Below are positions 35,140 through 42,862 of a stretch of 54,616 bases of DNA, in pieces (the stretch's first letter is position 1; every line of letters starts with the position of its first letter). The position numbers and the translations under genes are program-made. Origin of the DNA: Clostridia bacterium (lineage in GTDB: Bacteria; Bacillota; Clostridia; Oscillospirales; CAG-272). The stretch covers positions 1-54,616 of the forward strand of contig JAFTLJ010000071.1 of the NCBI GenBank assembly GCA_017456005.1. The letters are read 5' to 3'. The notes beneath the pieces were generated by a model. It was not told the DNA's origin. It worked only from the letters and a program-made list of their open reading frames with translations, and did not search any database.

Positions 35140-36855
35140 TTATTTTGCTTTTTTGCTTGTTACAAGCTTCATAACGAATGCTGTAGCAACCGTAACGACA
35201 ACACCTATTGCAAGGCATATTATCCAGTTCTGAACAAAGCCTGCGATTATGAACATTACAAAGGAGATTGCCGCAACTGTTATGGCATACGGAATCTGTG
35301 TGGAAACGTGAACGAGGTGATCGCACTGTGCGCCGGCAGAGGACATGATGGTCGTATCGGAAATAGGGGAGCAATGGTCGCCGCAAACAGCACCTGCAAG
35401 GCACGCGGACATACCGATGATAACGAGCTCGCTGCCTGCGGGGAAGATGCTTACAACGATCGGGATAAGTATGCCGAACGTACCCCAAGACGTACCTGTA
35501 GAGAACGCGAGGAAGCAAGCAACAAGGAAGATTATTGCAGGCAAAATTCTATCAAGGCCTGCAGCGGCACCGTTCATAAGGTCGTATACGTAGTATTTTG
35601 TGCCGAGCAAGGACGTGATGTTTTTGAGAGCTGTGGCAAAGGTGAGAATGAGTATCGCGGGAACCATTGCGTTGAAGCCCTTGGGAAGAGCCTTCATACA
35701 GCCGTCGAAGTTGAGCACCTTGCGGCAGATAAGGTAAACTACCGTAATAACGAGCGCGATAAGACCGCCCATGGGAAGACCAACTGTTGCATCTGTATCT
35801 GCAAAAGCGTCTACAAAGTTTTTGCCGTCCATGATGCCGCCTACGTAGAGGAGAGAAAGAATAGAGGCAACGATGAGAACTATTATGGGGAGAAGGAGAT
35901 CGAGCACTTTGCCGTTTTCATTATGCTCGGGGGCTTTTTCGCCGTTTTCTTCGGCTTCAATAGCGTAGCCTTTTTCCTGGAAGCTGTATTCGTACATGCG
36001 CATTTTGCCGTAGTCCACGCCGATGAATGTGATAGCTATGATAAATACGAGTGTGAGCAGAGCATAGAAGTTGTAGGGGATAGCCGTGATGAAGAGCTTG
36101 AGGCCTTCGCCTTCGGGCGCGTAGGAGGAAACTGCTGCAGCCCAGCTGGAAATAGGAGCTATCATACAAACGGGAGCCGCTGTGGAGTCGATTATGTAAG
36201 CGAGCTTCGCACGGGAAATCTTTTTGGAATCTGTTACGGGGCGCATAACGGAACCGACAGTGAGGCAGTTGAAGTAGTCGTCGATAAAGATGAGTATACC
36301 GAGAACGAAAGTAGCCATAGTAGCGCCTATCTTCGTTTTGATGTGCGTAGCCGCCCATCTGCCGAACGCCGCAGAGCCGCCTGCGTGGTTAACGAGAGCC
36401 ACGAGCATACCGAGCTCTACAAGGAAGATGAAGATGCCGGCATTATCGGAAACAGCTGTGATAAGAGCATCGTTTGTGAGCGCGTCCATAGTGCCCGTAA
36501 AGCTGAAGTTGCTGTAGAGCAGAGCACCGGAAACGATACCGATGAAGAGGGAGCTGTAAACCTCTTTTGTGATAAGCGCGAGTGCGATAGCTATTACTGC
36601 GGGGAGTATAGCCCAGATAGATGCGCGAACAGTGCTTTCACCGCTGCAGGTTTCGCAAGCGAGCGTGCCTGCGCCGTCGCAATCTTCGCAGTTTGTGCCT
36701 GCACCTTCACAGGTGCCGCAGGTGAGCGCGCCTGTGCCGCCGCAATCGGGGCAGTTTACCGTAGCGTTGGAGCCGTTCGTTACGCCCGCAACAACGAGAA
36801 GCGCAACTATCACAACTACCGCAACGATAATGGCGATAAGTTTAGATTTTTTCAT
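35140..36855 (-). CDS. NhaC-family antiporter, probable lysine transporter, with an N-terminal DnaJ-like Cys module
   Basis: A 571-residue membrane protein. A first membrane segment (6-26) is followed by four CxxCxGxG-like repeats (CPDCGGTG at 35, CGTCEGAG at 46, CEDCDGAG at 56, CETCSGES at 67), which match the DnaJ zinc-finger pattern. The rest (about 78-571) is an NhaC-type antiporter with roughly 11-12 helices and the TGTSWGTFGILIPI and GDHCSPISDTTIMSS blocks. Downstream location of a lysine riboswitch indicates lysine or a related cation as substrate. The zinc-module's side of the membrane and purpose are unknown. Single-gene unit with its own terminator. Confidence 0.9.
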   Translation of the reverse strand: MKKSKLIAIIVAVVVIVALLVVAGVTNGSNATVNCPDCGGTGALTCGTCEGAGTNCEDCDGAGTLACETCSGESTVRASIWAILPAVIAIALALITKEVYSSLFIGIVSGALLYSNFSFTGTMDALTNDALITAVSDNAGIFIFLVELGMLVALVNHAGGSAAFGRWAATHIKTKIGATMATFVLGILIFIDDYFNCLTVGSVMRPVTDSKKISRAKLAYIIDSTAAPVCMIAPISSWAAAVSSYAPEGEGLKLFITAIPYNFYALLTLVFIIAITFIGVDYGKMRMYEYSFQEKGYAIEAEENGEKAPEHNENGKVLDLLLPIIVLIVASILSLLYVGGIMDGKNFVDAFADTDATVGLPMGGLIALVITVVYLICRKVLNFDGCMKALPKGFNAMVPAILILTFATALKNITSLLGTKYYVYDLMNGAAAGLDRILPAIIFLVACFLAFSTGTSWGTFGILIPIVVSIFPAGSELVIIGMSACLAGAVCGDHCSPISDTTIMSSAGAQCDHLVHVSTQIPYAITVAAISFVMFIIAGFVQNWIICLAIGVVVTVATAFVMKLVTSKKAK

Positions 36856-36896
36856 AAAATTTCTCCAAAATATTTAAATTTTAAATTTTTACAAAA

Positions 36897-36926
36897 GAAA
36901 AAGACCGCAAAGAACTGCGGTCAAGG
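36897..36926 (-). terminator. lysine riboswitch expression-platform terminator
   Basis: On the minus strand GACCGCA and TGCGGTC form a hairpin followed by TTTTTC, immediately after the aptamer and 42 bases before the ATG. Ligand-induced folding of the aptamer would favour it. Confidence 0.85.
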
Positions 36927-36937
36927 CAAAAAGCCAT

Positions 36938-37103
36938 AAAACCGATAGCTCTCCACAAACTAATGTGACAAGCTGCAAAATGTTCTCCTGCAACCCAGCG
37001 TTTTGCACGCCTGCCGCGCAAAATGCTTCGGCGAAACACCCTTTTGTCGCGTTTTGCAAGGGATTTTTCTGCGGTTACTTATGAGTTTCGCGCCTCTATC
37101 TTT
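36938..37103 (-). ncRNA. lysine riboswitch (L box)
   Basis: Read on the minus strand the leader contains GATAGAGGCGCGAAAC, AGTAACCGCAG, AAAGGGTGTTTCGCCGAAGC, GCAAAACGCTGGG and GGAGAGCTATC. These are the conserved boxes of the lysine aptamer (AGAGGNGCRA, GCCGAAG, CUGG and GGAGNGCUAUC), with P1 closed by GATAG/CTATC. It lies directly downstream of a consensus promoter and before an intrinsic terminator. So high lysine should stop expression of the carrier. Confidence 0.93.
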
Positions 37104-37117
37104 TATATTACGAAAGA

Positions 37118-37146
37118 ATTATACATATTATGTTCATATTTGTCAA
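37118..37146 (-). promoter_or_regulatory. promoter of the lysine-riboswitch carrier
   Basis: TTGACA (37141-37146, minus strand), 17 bases, TATAAT (37118-37123). A perfect consensus placing the RNA start near 37111. Confidence 0.88.
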
Positions 37147-37198
37147 TGCTTTTTATAAATTTTGTGCATATTGATTTTGCTTTTTGGGGAAAATGACG

Positions 37199-37233
37199 AA
37201 AAAAACGAGCGAAATTACTTCGCTCGTTTTTTT
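37199..37233 (-). terminator. terminator after the SLH protein
   Basis: AAAAAAACGAGCG and CGCTCGTTTTTTT form a 13-bp stem with a nine-base loop beyond the stop at 37239. Confidence 0.9.
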
Positions 37234-37238
37234 GTGTA

Positions 37239-38483
37239 TTATTGGCAGAAGCGTAAGAGCGCGTAGAGTATCTGCGCCGTGTCTGCTCGGGAAAGCTCTG
37301 CTTTCGGTGTGGAAGATGCGAATATGCCGGCGTTTGCCAATACGGCGAGCGCATCGTATTCGTCGTTTTCCATTATAGCGGCGGAAACATCGCTGCCGGC
37401 TATTTCCACCCCGTCGAGAGCCGCTATGCGGCAAACTATAAGCGCGGCTTCTTCGTCTGTAATATAATCATCGGGCAGGAAGCATCTGCCGCTTTCCGTT
37501 TCCTCACCTATGGCTATGCCCAGGCTCTGTGCCGTGGCTATATACTTTGCCTCGTAGGGGGCAAAGCTTTTGCTGTCGGCAAAGGAGCTTGCGCCTGCTT
37601 TTACGGTGATGTGTGCCGTATCCATCGCCATTATAAGGAAATCGGAGCGAGTAACCTTGCCCTCGGGGCTAAACGTGTGTACGCCGCCCCTCTTTTCGCC
37701 CAGCATGATGTCGTTTTCATAGAGCACGGCGGCGGCAAGATGAAGTGCGGAATCTTCCATATCGGAATAAACGATGTTTTTATCGTTTCTTGCTACGTTA
37801 ACGGTAACGGTAGAAATATTTGAAACATTTCCGCCGGCATCCTTTGCACAGAAAGTAAAGCTGTCTTTGCCGCTGAAGCCTTCGTCGGGGGTATAGCGGT
37901 ATGCGCCTGTTTGCTCGTCCGTTATTTCCACCGTGCCGTGCGCCGCCCCCGTTACTATAGAGAAGCGGAGCATTTCGCCCTCCTCATCCTCTCCGCAGAG
38001 CACGGAAAAAACGGTTATGCCTGCCATATCGGCAATTTCGCTGTGGCGTGTGGTGGGGGCGAGGTTAAGCTTTTGCTCTGTCATGGAAATGGTGCAGGTG
38101 AAGCTTTCGCTGTATGCACCGCCCGTGGGCAAAAAACCGAAGCTTGCGCTCGCTCCTGCGGAGGCAGGTACGAAGCGAAGCTCGCAAATCCTTTCATAGG
38201 GTATGCTTTCGCCTGCCGACACGGGTTTTTCGCCCAGCATAAGCGTGCCGCTGCTTTCTTCGGGGAGGGATGTGACCGTAATTGCGGAAAGAGATCTTGC
38301 ACCTATGGCAGAGGTAAAATCTTCTGCGCAAAAGGTGACGGTGTTGCCTGCCACACCGCTTTTTTCCATTTTAACGCTTGATTGCAAAACGGATATGCCG
38401 GGGGAAAGCAATGCCGCGCCCGTATCTGCAGAGGCGCAAAGCACCAAAACTAAGGTTAGCAGAGAAATAAAGAATTTTTTCAT
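37239..38483 (-). CDS. secreted protein with Ig/cadherin-like repeat and SLH-type region
   Basis: A 414-residue protein with a signal peptide (MKKFFISLLTLVLVLCASAD, 1-20). Beta-rich repeats follow, including one of the tandem Ig/cadherin-like type (about 160-225; GTVEITDEQTGAYRYTPDEG, then DSFTFCAKDAGG and VTVNVAR). A C-terminal stretch of S-layer homology type contains AAAVLYENDIMLGE, FSPEGKVTRSDFLI and ELSRADTAQILYALL (about 250-414). It is probably held on the cell wall. The start at 38483 follows GGAAAGG. No enzymatic domain is visible, so a surface or adhesin role is only inferred. It diverges from spoIIR. Confidence 0.8.
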   Translation of the reverse strand: MKKFFISLLTLVLVLCASADTGAALLSPGISVLQSSVKMEKSGVAGNTVTFCAEDFTSAIGARSLSAITVTSLPEESSGTLMLGEKPVSAGESIPYERICELRFVPASAGASASFGFLPTGGAYSESFTCTISMTEQKLNLAPTTRHSEIADMAGITVFSVLCGEDEEGEMLRFSIVTGAAHGTVEITDEQTGAYRYTPDEGFSGKDSFTFCAKDAGGNVSNISTVTVNVARNDKNIVYSDMEDSALHLAAAVLYENDIMLGEKRGGVHTFSPEGKVTRSDFLIMAMDTAHITVKAGASSFADSKSFAPYEAKYIATAQSLGIAIGEETESGRCFLPDDYITDEEAALIVCRIAALDGVEIAGSDVSAAIMENDEYDALAVLANAGIFASSTPKAELSRADTAQILYALLRFCQ

Positions 38484-38701
38484 TTGAAATTTCCTTTCCA
38501 AGTAAGATTTCTTTTATCTTTACTGATTTTATCTTTATTGTGTCCTTTTGCCACGCTTTATATGCACGGTGTATTATTTATGGAAGAAAAAGCGAGAGGG
38601 AAAAATTTCCTGTTTTTCTTTTGCTTGTGTATAAAACACATTTTACGGCACAATAATATAGACGTAAAGAAAAACAGCATTTGAAAAGGAGTTTTTTTAA
38701 A

Positions 38702-39298
38702 ATGAAAGGTCTTACAATTTTTACAAGTCTTGTTCTTATCGTGTGTGCGCTGTGTTCTTTTTTGCCTGCAAACGATGAGATGGAAATTTACGAAAATACG
38801 ATACGCCTGCATGTGCTTGCCAATTCCGATTCCGAGCACGATCAGCGCGTGAAGCTTGCCGTGCGCGACGCCGTTCTCGGCGAGATAGCCGCTGTTACGG
38901 AAGGCGCACAAACCGTGGAGGAGGCAGAGGCGCTTGTTTCCGCAAGCCTCGGCTATATACGCGAGATAGCAAAAAAAGCTCTCGCCGAGCTTGGCGAGAG
39001 CTATGATGTGAACGTGACTCTTTCCGAAGAATATTACCCCACGCGCGAATATGAAGATTTCCGCCTGCCTGCAGGCAAATATACTTCGCTCCGCATAATG
39101 CTCGGCGAGGCGGCGGGGAAAAACTGGTGGTGCGTGCTGTACCCCTCGCTTTGCATAGGCGGGGCAAAAACGGGTGAAACGCTCGTAAATACTGGCTTTT
39201 CAAAAGATCAGATAGATATTCTCACAGGCGGAGAAGAGCCGAAATACCGCTTGAAATTTAAAATTCTGGAGATTTTCGGGCAAGGTCTTGGTGAATAA
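38702..39298 (+). CDS. spoIIR: stage II sporulation protein R
   Basis: A 198-residue signalling protein secreted by the forespore to activate processing of pro-SigE by SpoIIGA in the mother cell. It has an N-terminal membrane/signal segment (about 4-22) and the family block NTIRLHVLANSDSEHDQRVK followed by LAVRDAVL, with GAAxGKNWWCVLYP-like sequence (AAGKNWWCVLYPSLC). The ATG at 38702 follows AAAGGAG. SigF control is expected from family knowledge; no convincing SigF box is seen. Its 3' end overlaps the convergent phosphatase gene. Confidence 0.93.
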   Translation: MKGLTIFTSLVLIVCALCSFLPANDEMEIYENTIRLHVLANSDSEHDQRVKLAVRDAVLGEIAAVTEGAQTVEEAEALVSASLGYIREIAKKALAELGESYDVNVTLSEEYYPTREYEDFRLPAGKYTSLRIMLGEAAGKNWWCVLYPSLCIGGAKTGETLVNTGFSKDQIDILTGGEEPKYRLKFKILEIFGQGLGE

Positions 39299-40223
39299 AG
39301 CGAAGCAGATAGCCTTCGCGCACGCCGCTTGCGCAAACGGTGGCATTTTTTGTGCCGAGAAAAGCAAAAACCTCTTCATATGCAAAAATACCCGGCATTA
39401 TCGTGGTGAGCCTGTCTGAAAGATTTTTACGAATAAACGGTGCGCCGGCTGCTATATCGTCCTCTGCAAATTTGCGTATTTTTGCAAAGTCTGCGGCAGG
39501 GAAGGTGTAGCCGTCGGTGTTTTTGGCATCTGTGCCCACGGCTGCTATATGCAGCTTTGCGATAGCTCTGCCTGTTCCCCCGATAAGATAGACGTTTTCG
39601 CCGCTTTCTGCAAAGCTTTGGTTTTCCGCAAGAACACCGCGCGTGTAATTTTTTATATCGTACATCTCTTTTTTGTTCGGGAAAAGAGATGTTTTTATTT
39701 CCGGTATAAACTTTTTGCCCAGCATCACACACCCCAGCGGCATGCTCGTTAGCGCTTCGGCGCGCTCGCCCGAAAAGCGTATAAGCTCTGTGCTGCCGCC
39801 GCCCATATCTATAACCACGCCGTGCGGATATGCCTCTGCGCCGAAGCGGTAGCGTATGGCATCGAAATCATATGCCGCCTCCTCTTCGCCGCTTATTATT
39901 TCTATTTCCACGCCGAAGCGTTTTTTTATGCCTGTGATAAGCTCGCCTGCGTTGGAAAGTCCGCGCAGGCTCGCCGTGGCAAAGGCGGAAAATTTATCGC
40001 ATGGCAGGCTGTTTGCTCTGGCAAGATAATCGCGTATTATGGCAGTAAGCTTGCCTGCGCCGTCGGGGGTGAGCCTGCCACCCTCTTTATATGCGGCAAG
40101 CCCCATAAGGCTGCGCGCAGAATCTATGGGGTAGAACCTGCCGCTTTCCGTATCTATATCGTATATTATCATTCGCACGCTGTTCGCGCCGATGTCTACA
40201 ATGGCATATTTGAAAAATTCCAT
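39258..40223 (-). CDS. Ppx/GppA family exopolyphosphatase
   Basis: A 321-residue phosphatase of the actin/Hsp70-like fold acting on polyphosphate or pppGpp. Motifs are AIVDIGANSVRMIIYDID (phosphate 1), the EEEAAYDFDAIR segment with the catalytic Glu, and VIDMGGGSTELI (phosphate 2). This is the short type without the extra C-terminal domain. The start at 40223 follows AAAGGAG; the frame extends upstream without a site. Whether it prefers polyphosphate or pppGpp cannot be read. It overlaps spoIIR convergently by 41 bases. Confidence 0.9.
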   Translation of the reverse strand: MEFFKYAIVDIGANSVRMIIYDIDTESGRFYPIDSARSLMGLAAYKEGGRLTPDGAGKLTAIIRDYLARANSLPCDKFSAFATASLRGLSNAGELITGIKKRFGVEIEIISGEEEAAYDFDAIRYRFGAEAYPHGVVIDMGGGSTELIRFSGERAEALTSMPLGCVMLGKKFIPEIKTSLFPNKKEMYDIKNYTRGVLAENQSFAESGENVYLIGGTGRAIAKLHIAAVGTDAKNTDGYTFPAADFAKIRKFAEDDIAAGAPFIRKNLSDRLTTIMPGIFAYEEVFAFLGTKNATVCASGVREGYLLRFIHQDLARKSPEF

Positions 40224-40253
40224 ACCGTGCTCCTTTGGGGAAATAACAATACC

Positions 40254-40282
40254 ATTATACATAAAGATATGTATTTTAGCAA
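40254..40282 (-). promoter_or_regulatory. promoter of the Ppx/GppA gene
   Basis: TTGCTA (40277-40282, minus strand), 17 bases, TATAAT (40254-40259). Confidence 0.62.
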
Positions 40283-40292
40283 TATATAAAAC

Positions 40293-40330
40293 AAAAAATC
40301 CCACGGATTTATTTTGGAAATCCGTGGGGA
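40293..40330 (-). terminator. terminator after the aldehyde dehydrogenase
   Basis: TCCCCACGGATTT and AAATCCGTGGGA (minus strand) form a 12-bp stem followed by TTTTTT, five bases beyond the stop. Confidence 0.88.
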
Positions 40331-40334
40331 GATA

Positions 40335-41717
40335 TTATTTCAAAAATATATGCAAAAGCTTGGAATAAAGCTCTCTCGCATATGGCTGGTAGCGCATAGG
40401 CAGGTCGAGCCACGTTTTTTTATCTACAATGCTCTTCGTATGGGAAAAAGCGTCGAAACCGTCTTTGCCGTGGTAGGAGCCCATACCGCTTTCGCCCACG
40501 CCGCCAAAGCCCATTTCGCTTGTGGCAAGGTGAATAATGCAATCGTTTACACAGCCGCCGCCATAGGAGCATCTTTCCATTACTGCGCGTATGCGATATT
40601 CGCTTTCGGAAAAGAAATAGAGCGCAAGCGGCTTCGGTTTGTCGCGCAGTATGCCGAATATGTCGCCGAATTTTTCGTACGTGAGGATGGGGAGCACGGG
40701 GCCGAAAATTTCTTCCTGCATGACGGCATCGCTCCATTCCACGTCGCTCATAACGGTGGGCTCTATTTTTAGCTTTTCGGGCAGAGCGTTACCGCCGTAA
40801 ACCGTTTTTTTGCGGTCTATCAGCGCGTTTATGCGCTCGAAATGCTTTTCGTTTATTATTTTGCCGTAATCCGGGTTCAAAAGCGGCTCTTTGCCGTATT
40901 GTGCGCGTATCTGTTTTATAATTTCTTTCACAAGCTCGTCTTTTACGCTCTTTTCACAGAGAACGTAGTCGGGCGCTACGCACGTTTGCCCACAGTTCAA
41001 AAATTTGCCGAACACTATGCGCTTCGCCGCAAGCTTTATTTTGGCGCTGCCGTCTACTATACAGGGGCTTTTTCCGCCAAGCTCCAGCACGGCGGGGGTG
41101 AGGTGCTCTGCCGTGTGGCGCAGAACCTCCTTGCCCACGTTCTGGCTGCCCGTGAAGAAGACGAAATCAAATTTCTGGTCTAAAAGAGCGGCGTTTTCCT
41201 GCCTGCCGCCCGTTATTACAGCCACGTATTTTTCCGGGAAGCATTCGGCGATTATTTTTGCTACAACAGCGCTTGTGGCGGGGGAGTATGCGCTCGGTTT
41301 TACTATAGCCGTGTTACCTGCGGCAATGGCGTTTGCAAGCGGAGAGAGGGAGAGAAGCAGCGGATAGTTCCACGGGCTCATGATAAGCACGTTGCCGTAT
41401 GGTGAGGGCTTTTTATAGCTTCGCGCCGAAAACTGCGCAAGCGGAGTGCGCACAGTTTGCTCTTTTGCAAATTTCGCAGTATTTTTAATCATATAGCCTA
41501 TTTCCGAAAGAGCCATACCTGTTTCGCACATAAAGCCTTCGAAATCGCTTTTTCCAAGGTCCTCCGAAAGCGCCTCACCGATTTCTTTTTCGTGTGATTT
41601 TACGGCGGTGTAGAGCTTTTTCAGCATATCTACGCGAAATTTCACGGAAAGTGTGGCACCGCTCGCGAAATAATCGCGCTGAGCTTTAAGAATTTTATCT
41701 ATATCTGCAATTTTCAT
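40335..41717 (-). CDS. aldehyde dehydrogenase (class 3-like)
   Basis: A 460-residue NAD(P)-dependent aldehyde dehydrogenase that oxidises aldehydes to acids. Motifs are MSPWNYPLLLSLSPLANAIA (112-131), FFTGSQNVGK (cofactor loop), LELGGKSPCIV with the general base Glu, and FLNCGQTCVAPDYV with the catalytic Cys. Length and motif match the short YwdH/ALDH3 type with fatty or aromatic aldehydes as usual substrates. Monocistronic. Confidence 0.93.
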   Translation of the reverse strand: MKIADIDKILKAQRDYFASGATLSVKFRVDMLKKLYTAVKSHEKEIGEALSEDLGKSDFEGFMCETGMALSEIGYMIKNTAKFAKEQTVRTPLAQFSARSYKKPSPYGNVLIMSPWNYPLLLSLSPLANAIAAGNTAIVKPSAYSPATSAVVAKIIAECFPEKYVAVITGGRQENAALLDQKFDFVFFTGSQNVGKEVLRHTAEHLTPAVLELGGKSPCIVDGSAKIKLAAKRIVFGKFLNCGQTCVAPDYVLCEKSVKDELVKEIIKQIRAQYGKEPLLNPDYGKIINEKHFERINALIDRKKTVYGGNALPEKLKIEPTVMSDVEWSDAVMQEEIFGPVLPILTYEKFGDIFGILRDKPKPLALYFFSESEYRIRAVMERCSYGGGCVNDCIIHLATSEMGFGGVGESGMGSYHGKDGFDAFSHTKSIVDKKTWLDLPMRYQPYARELYSKLLHIFLK

Positions 41718-41751
41718 ATAAAATAAACTCCAATCTTAAATATACGCAATA

Positions 41752-41780
41752 ATTATAACATAAAAATATATGTTTTGCAA
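41752..41780 (-). promoter_or_regulatory. promoter of the aldehyde dehydrogenase
   Basis: TTGCAA (41775-41780, minus strand), 17 bases, TATAAT (41752-41757). Confidence 0.65.
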
Positions 41781-41806
41781 TATTTCCGTGAATAACGATT
41801 TTATAG

Positions 41807-41835
41807 GTGACATATTCATTTTTTTATGATATAAT
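41807..41835 (+). promoter_or_regulatory. upstream promoter P1 of the nad operon
   Basis: GTGACA (41807-41812), 17 bases, TATAAT (41830-41835), about 110 bases before nadA. Confidence 0.6.
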
Positions 41836-41881
41836 TAAAGCAAATATTGCTTTATCTTTACTAAAAAACTTTACAGCAAAC

Positions 41882-41910
41882 TTGACAGATGACAATTATC
41901 GTGGTATAAT
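41882..41910 (+). promoter_or_regulatory. downstream promoter P2 of the nad operon with possible NiaR site
   Basis: TTGACA (41882-41887), 17 bases, TATAAT (41905-41910): a perfect consensus 36 bases before nadA. The -35 overlaps the repeat TGACAGATGACA, which could be the operator for the NiaR repressor encoded downstream; that assignment is a guess. Confidence 0.85.
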
Positions 41911-41945
41911 AGTAAACAAAAAATCCTATTTATCACGAGGTGAAT

Positions 41946-42857
41946 ATGAAATCTCAAGTTAAAAAAGAAATTTTGAAGCTGAAAGAAGAGAAAAACGCCG
42001 TTATTCTTGCACATTACTATGCACCCGACGAGGTGCAGGAGATTGCAGATCACGTGGGCGATTCCTTCTACCTTGCCAAGGTTGCCAAAAAAAGCACGGC
42101 AGACATTATCGTGTTCTGTGGTGTAAGCTTTATGGGCGAAAGCGCGAAAATTCTGAACCCCGAGAAAAAGGTACTTATGCCAGACCTTACTGCAGATTGC
42201 CCCATGGCTCATATGGTAGCCGAGGGGAAGATCGAGGAGATGCGCGAAAAATACGATGACCTTGCCGTAGTTTGCTATATCAATTCCACGGCAGAGCTCA
42301 AGGCAAAGAGCGATGTTTGCGTTACCTCCTCCAACGCGGTTTCTATCGTAAAGGCGCTCCCGAATAAAAATATATTTTTTATTCCAGATAAAAACCTCGG
42401 TGCTTTTGTTGCGGAGCAGGTGCCGGAAAAGAACATTATTCTAAACGATGGGTATTGCCCGATACACGCCGCGATAAGCGCAGAAGAGGTGAAAGCGGAA
42501 AAAGCAGAGCATCCGAATGCTCTTGTGCTTACCCACCCCGAATGTGAGGCGGAAATCCTTGCTATCTCCGATCATATCGGCAGTACGGCGGAAATTATCG
42601 CCTATGCAAAGGAAAGCCCGTGCGCCGAGTTTATCATTTGCACGGAGGACGGCGTGGAATTCAAGCTCCGCGGAGATAACTGCGGCAAAAAATTCTATTT
42701 CCCGAAAACTCGCCCGTGTTGCACGGATATGAAGCTCAACACTCTCGAAAAGCTTCTTCACGCGCTTGAAACGGAGTCAAACGAGGTCAAACTCGATGCC
42801 AAACTCAGCGAGGCGGCTATCGCCCCGCTCGACAAAATGCTGGAGCTTGCGAGGTGA
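41946..42857 (+). CDS. nadA: quinolinate synthase A
   Basis: A 303-residue [4Fe-4S] enzyme that condenses iminoaspartate with dihydroxyacetone phosphate to quinolinate. Visible are ILAHYYAPDEVQEIADHVGD, IVFCGVSFMGESAKIL with the first cluster Cys, HPECEAE with the second, and TRPCCTDMKLNTLEKLLHAL with the third. The ATG at 41946 follows GAGGTG. First gene of the de novo NAD operon. Confidence 0.97.
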   Translation: MKSQVKKEILKLKEEKNAVILAHYYAPDEVQEIADHVGDSFYLAKVAKKSTADIIVFCGVSFMGESAKILNPEKKVLMPDLTADCPMAHMVAEGKIEEMREKYDDLAVVCYINSTAELKAKSDVCVTSSNAVSIVKALPNKNIFFIPDKNLGAFVAEQVPEKNIILNDGYCPIHAAISAEEVKAEKAEHPNALVLTHPECEAEILAISDHIGSTAEIIAYAKESPCAEFIICTEDGVEFKLRGDNCGKKFYFPKTRPCCTDMKLNTLEKLLHALETESNEVKLDAKLSEAAIAPLDKMLELAR

Positions 42858-42862
42858 GGGAA

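Noticed and set aside
35029-36939. 636-codon frame opposite the NhaC carrier
   Set aside because: Shadow of the carrier gene; Cys- and Asn-rich and without domain sense.
38629-38657. SigF promoter for spoIIR
   Set aside because: GTATA and GGCACAAT are present, but the spacing is 13 bases and the -10 lacks the conserved A, so the match is too poor.
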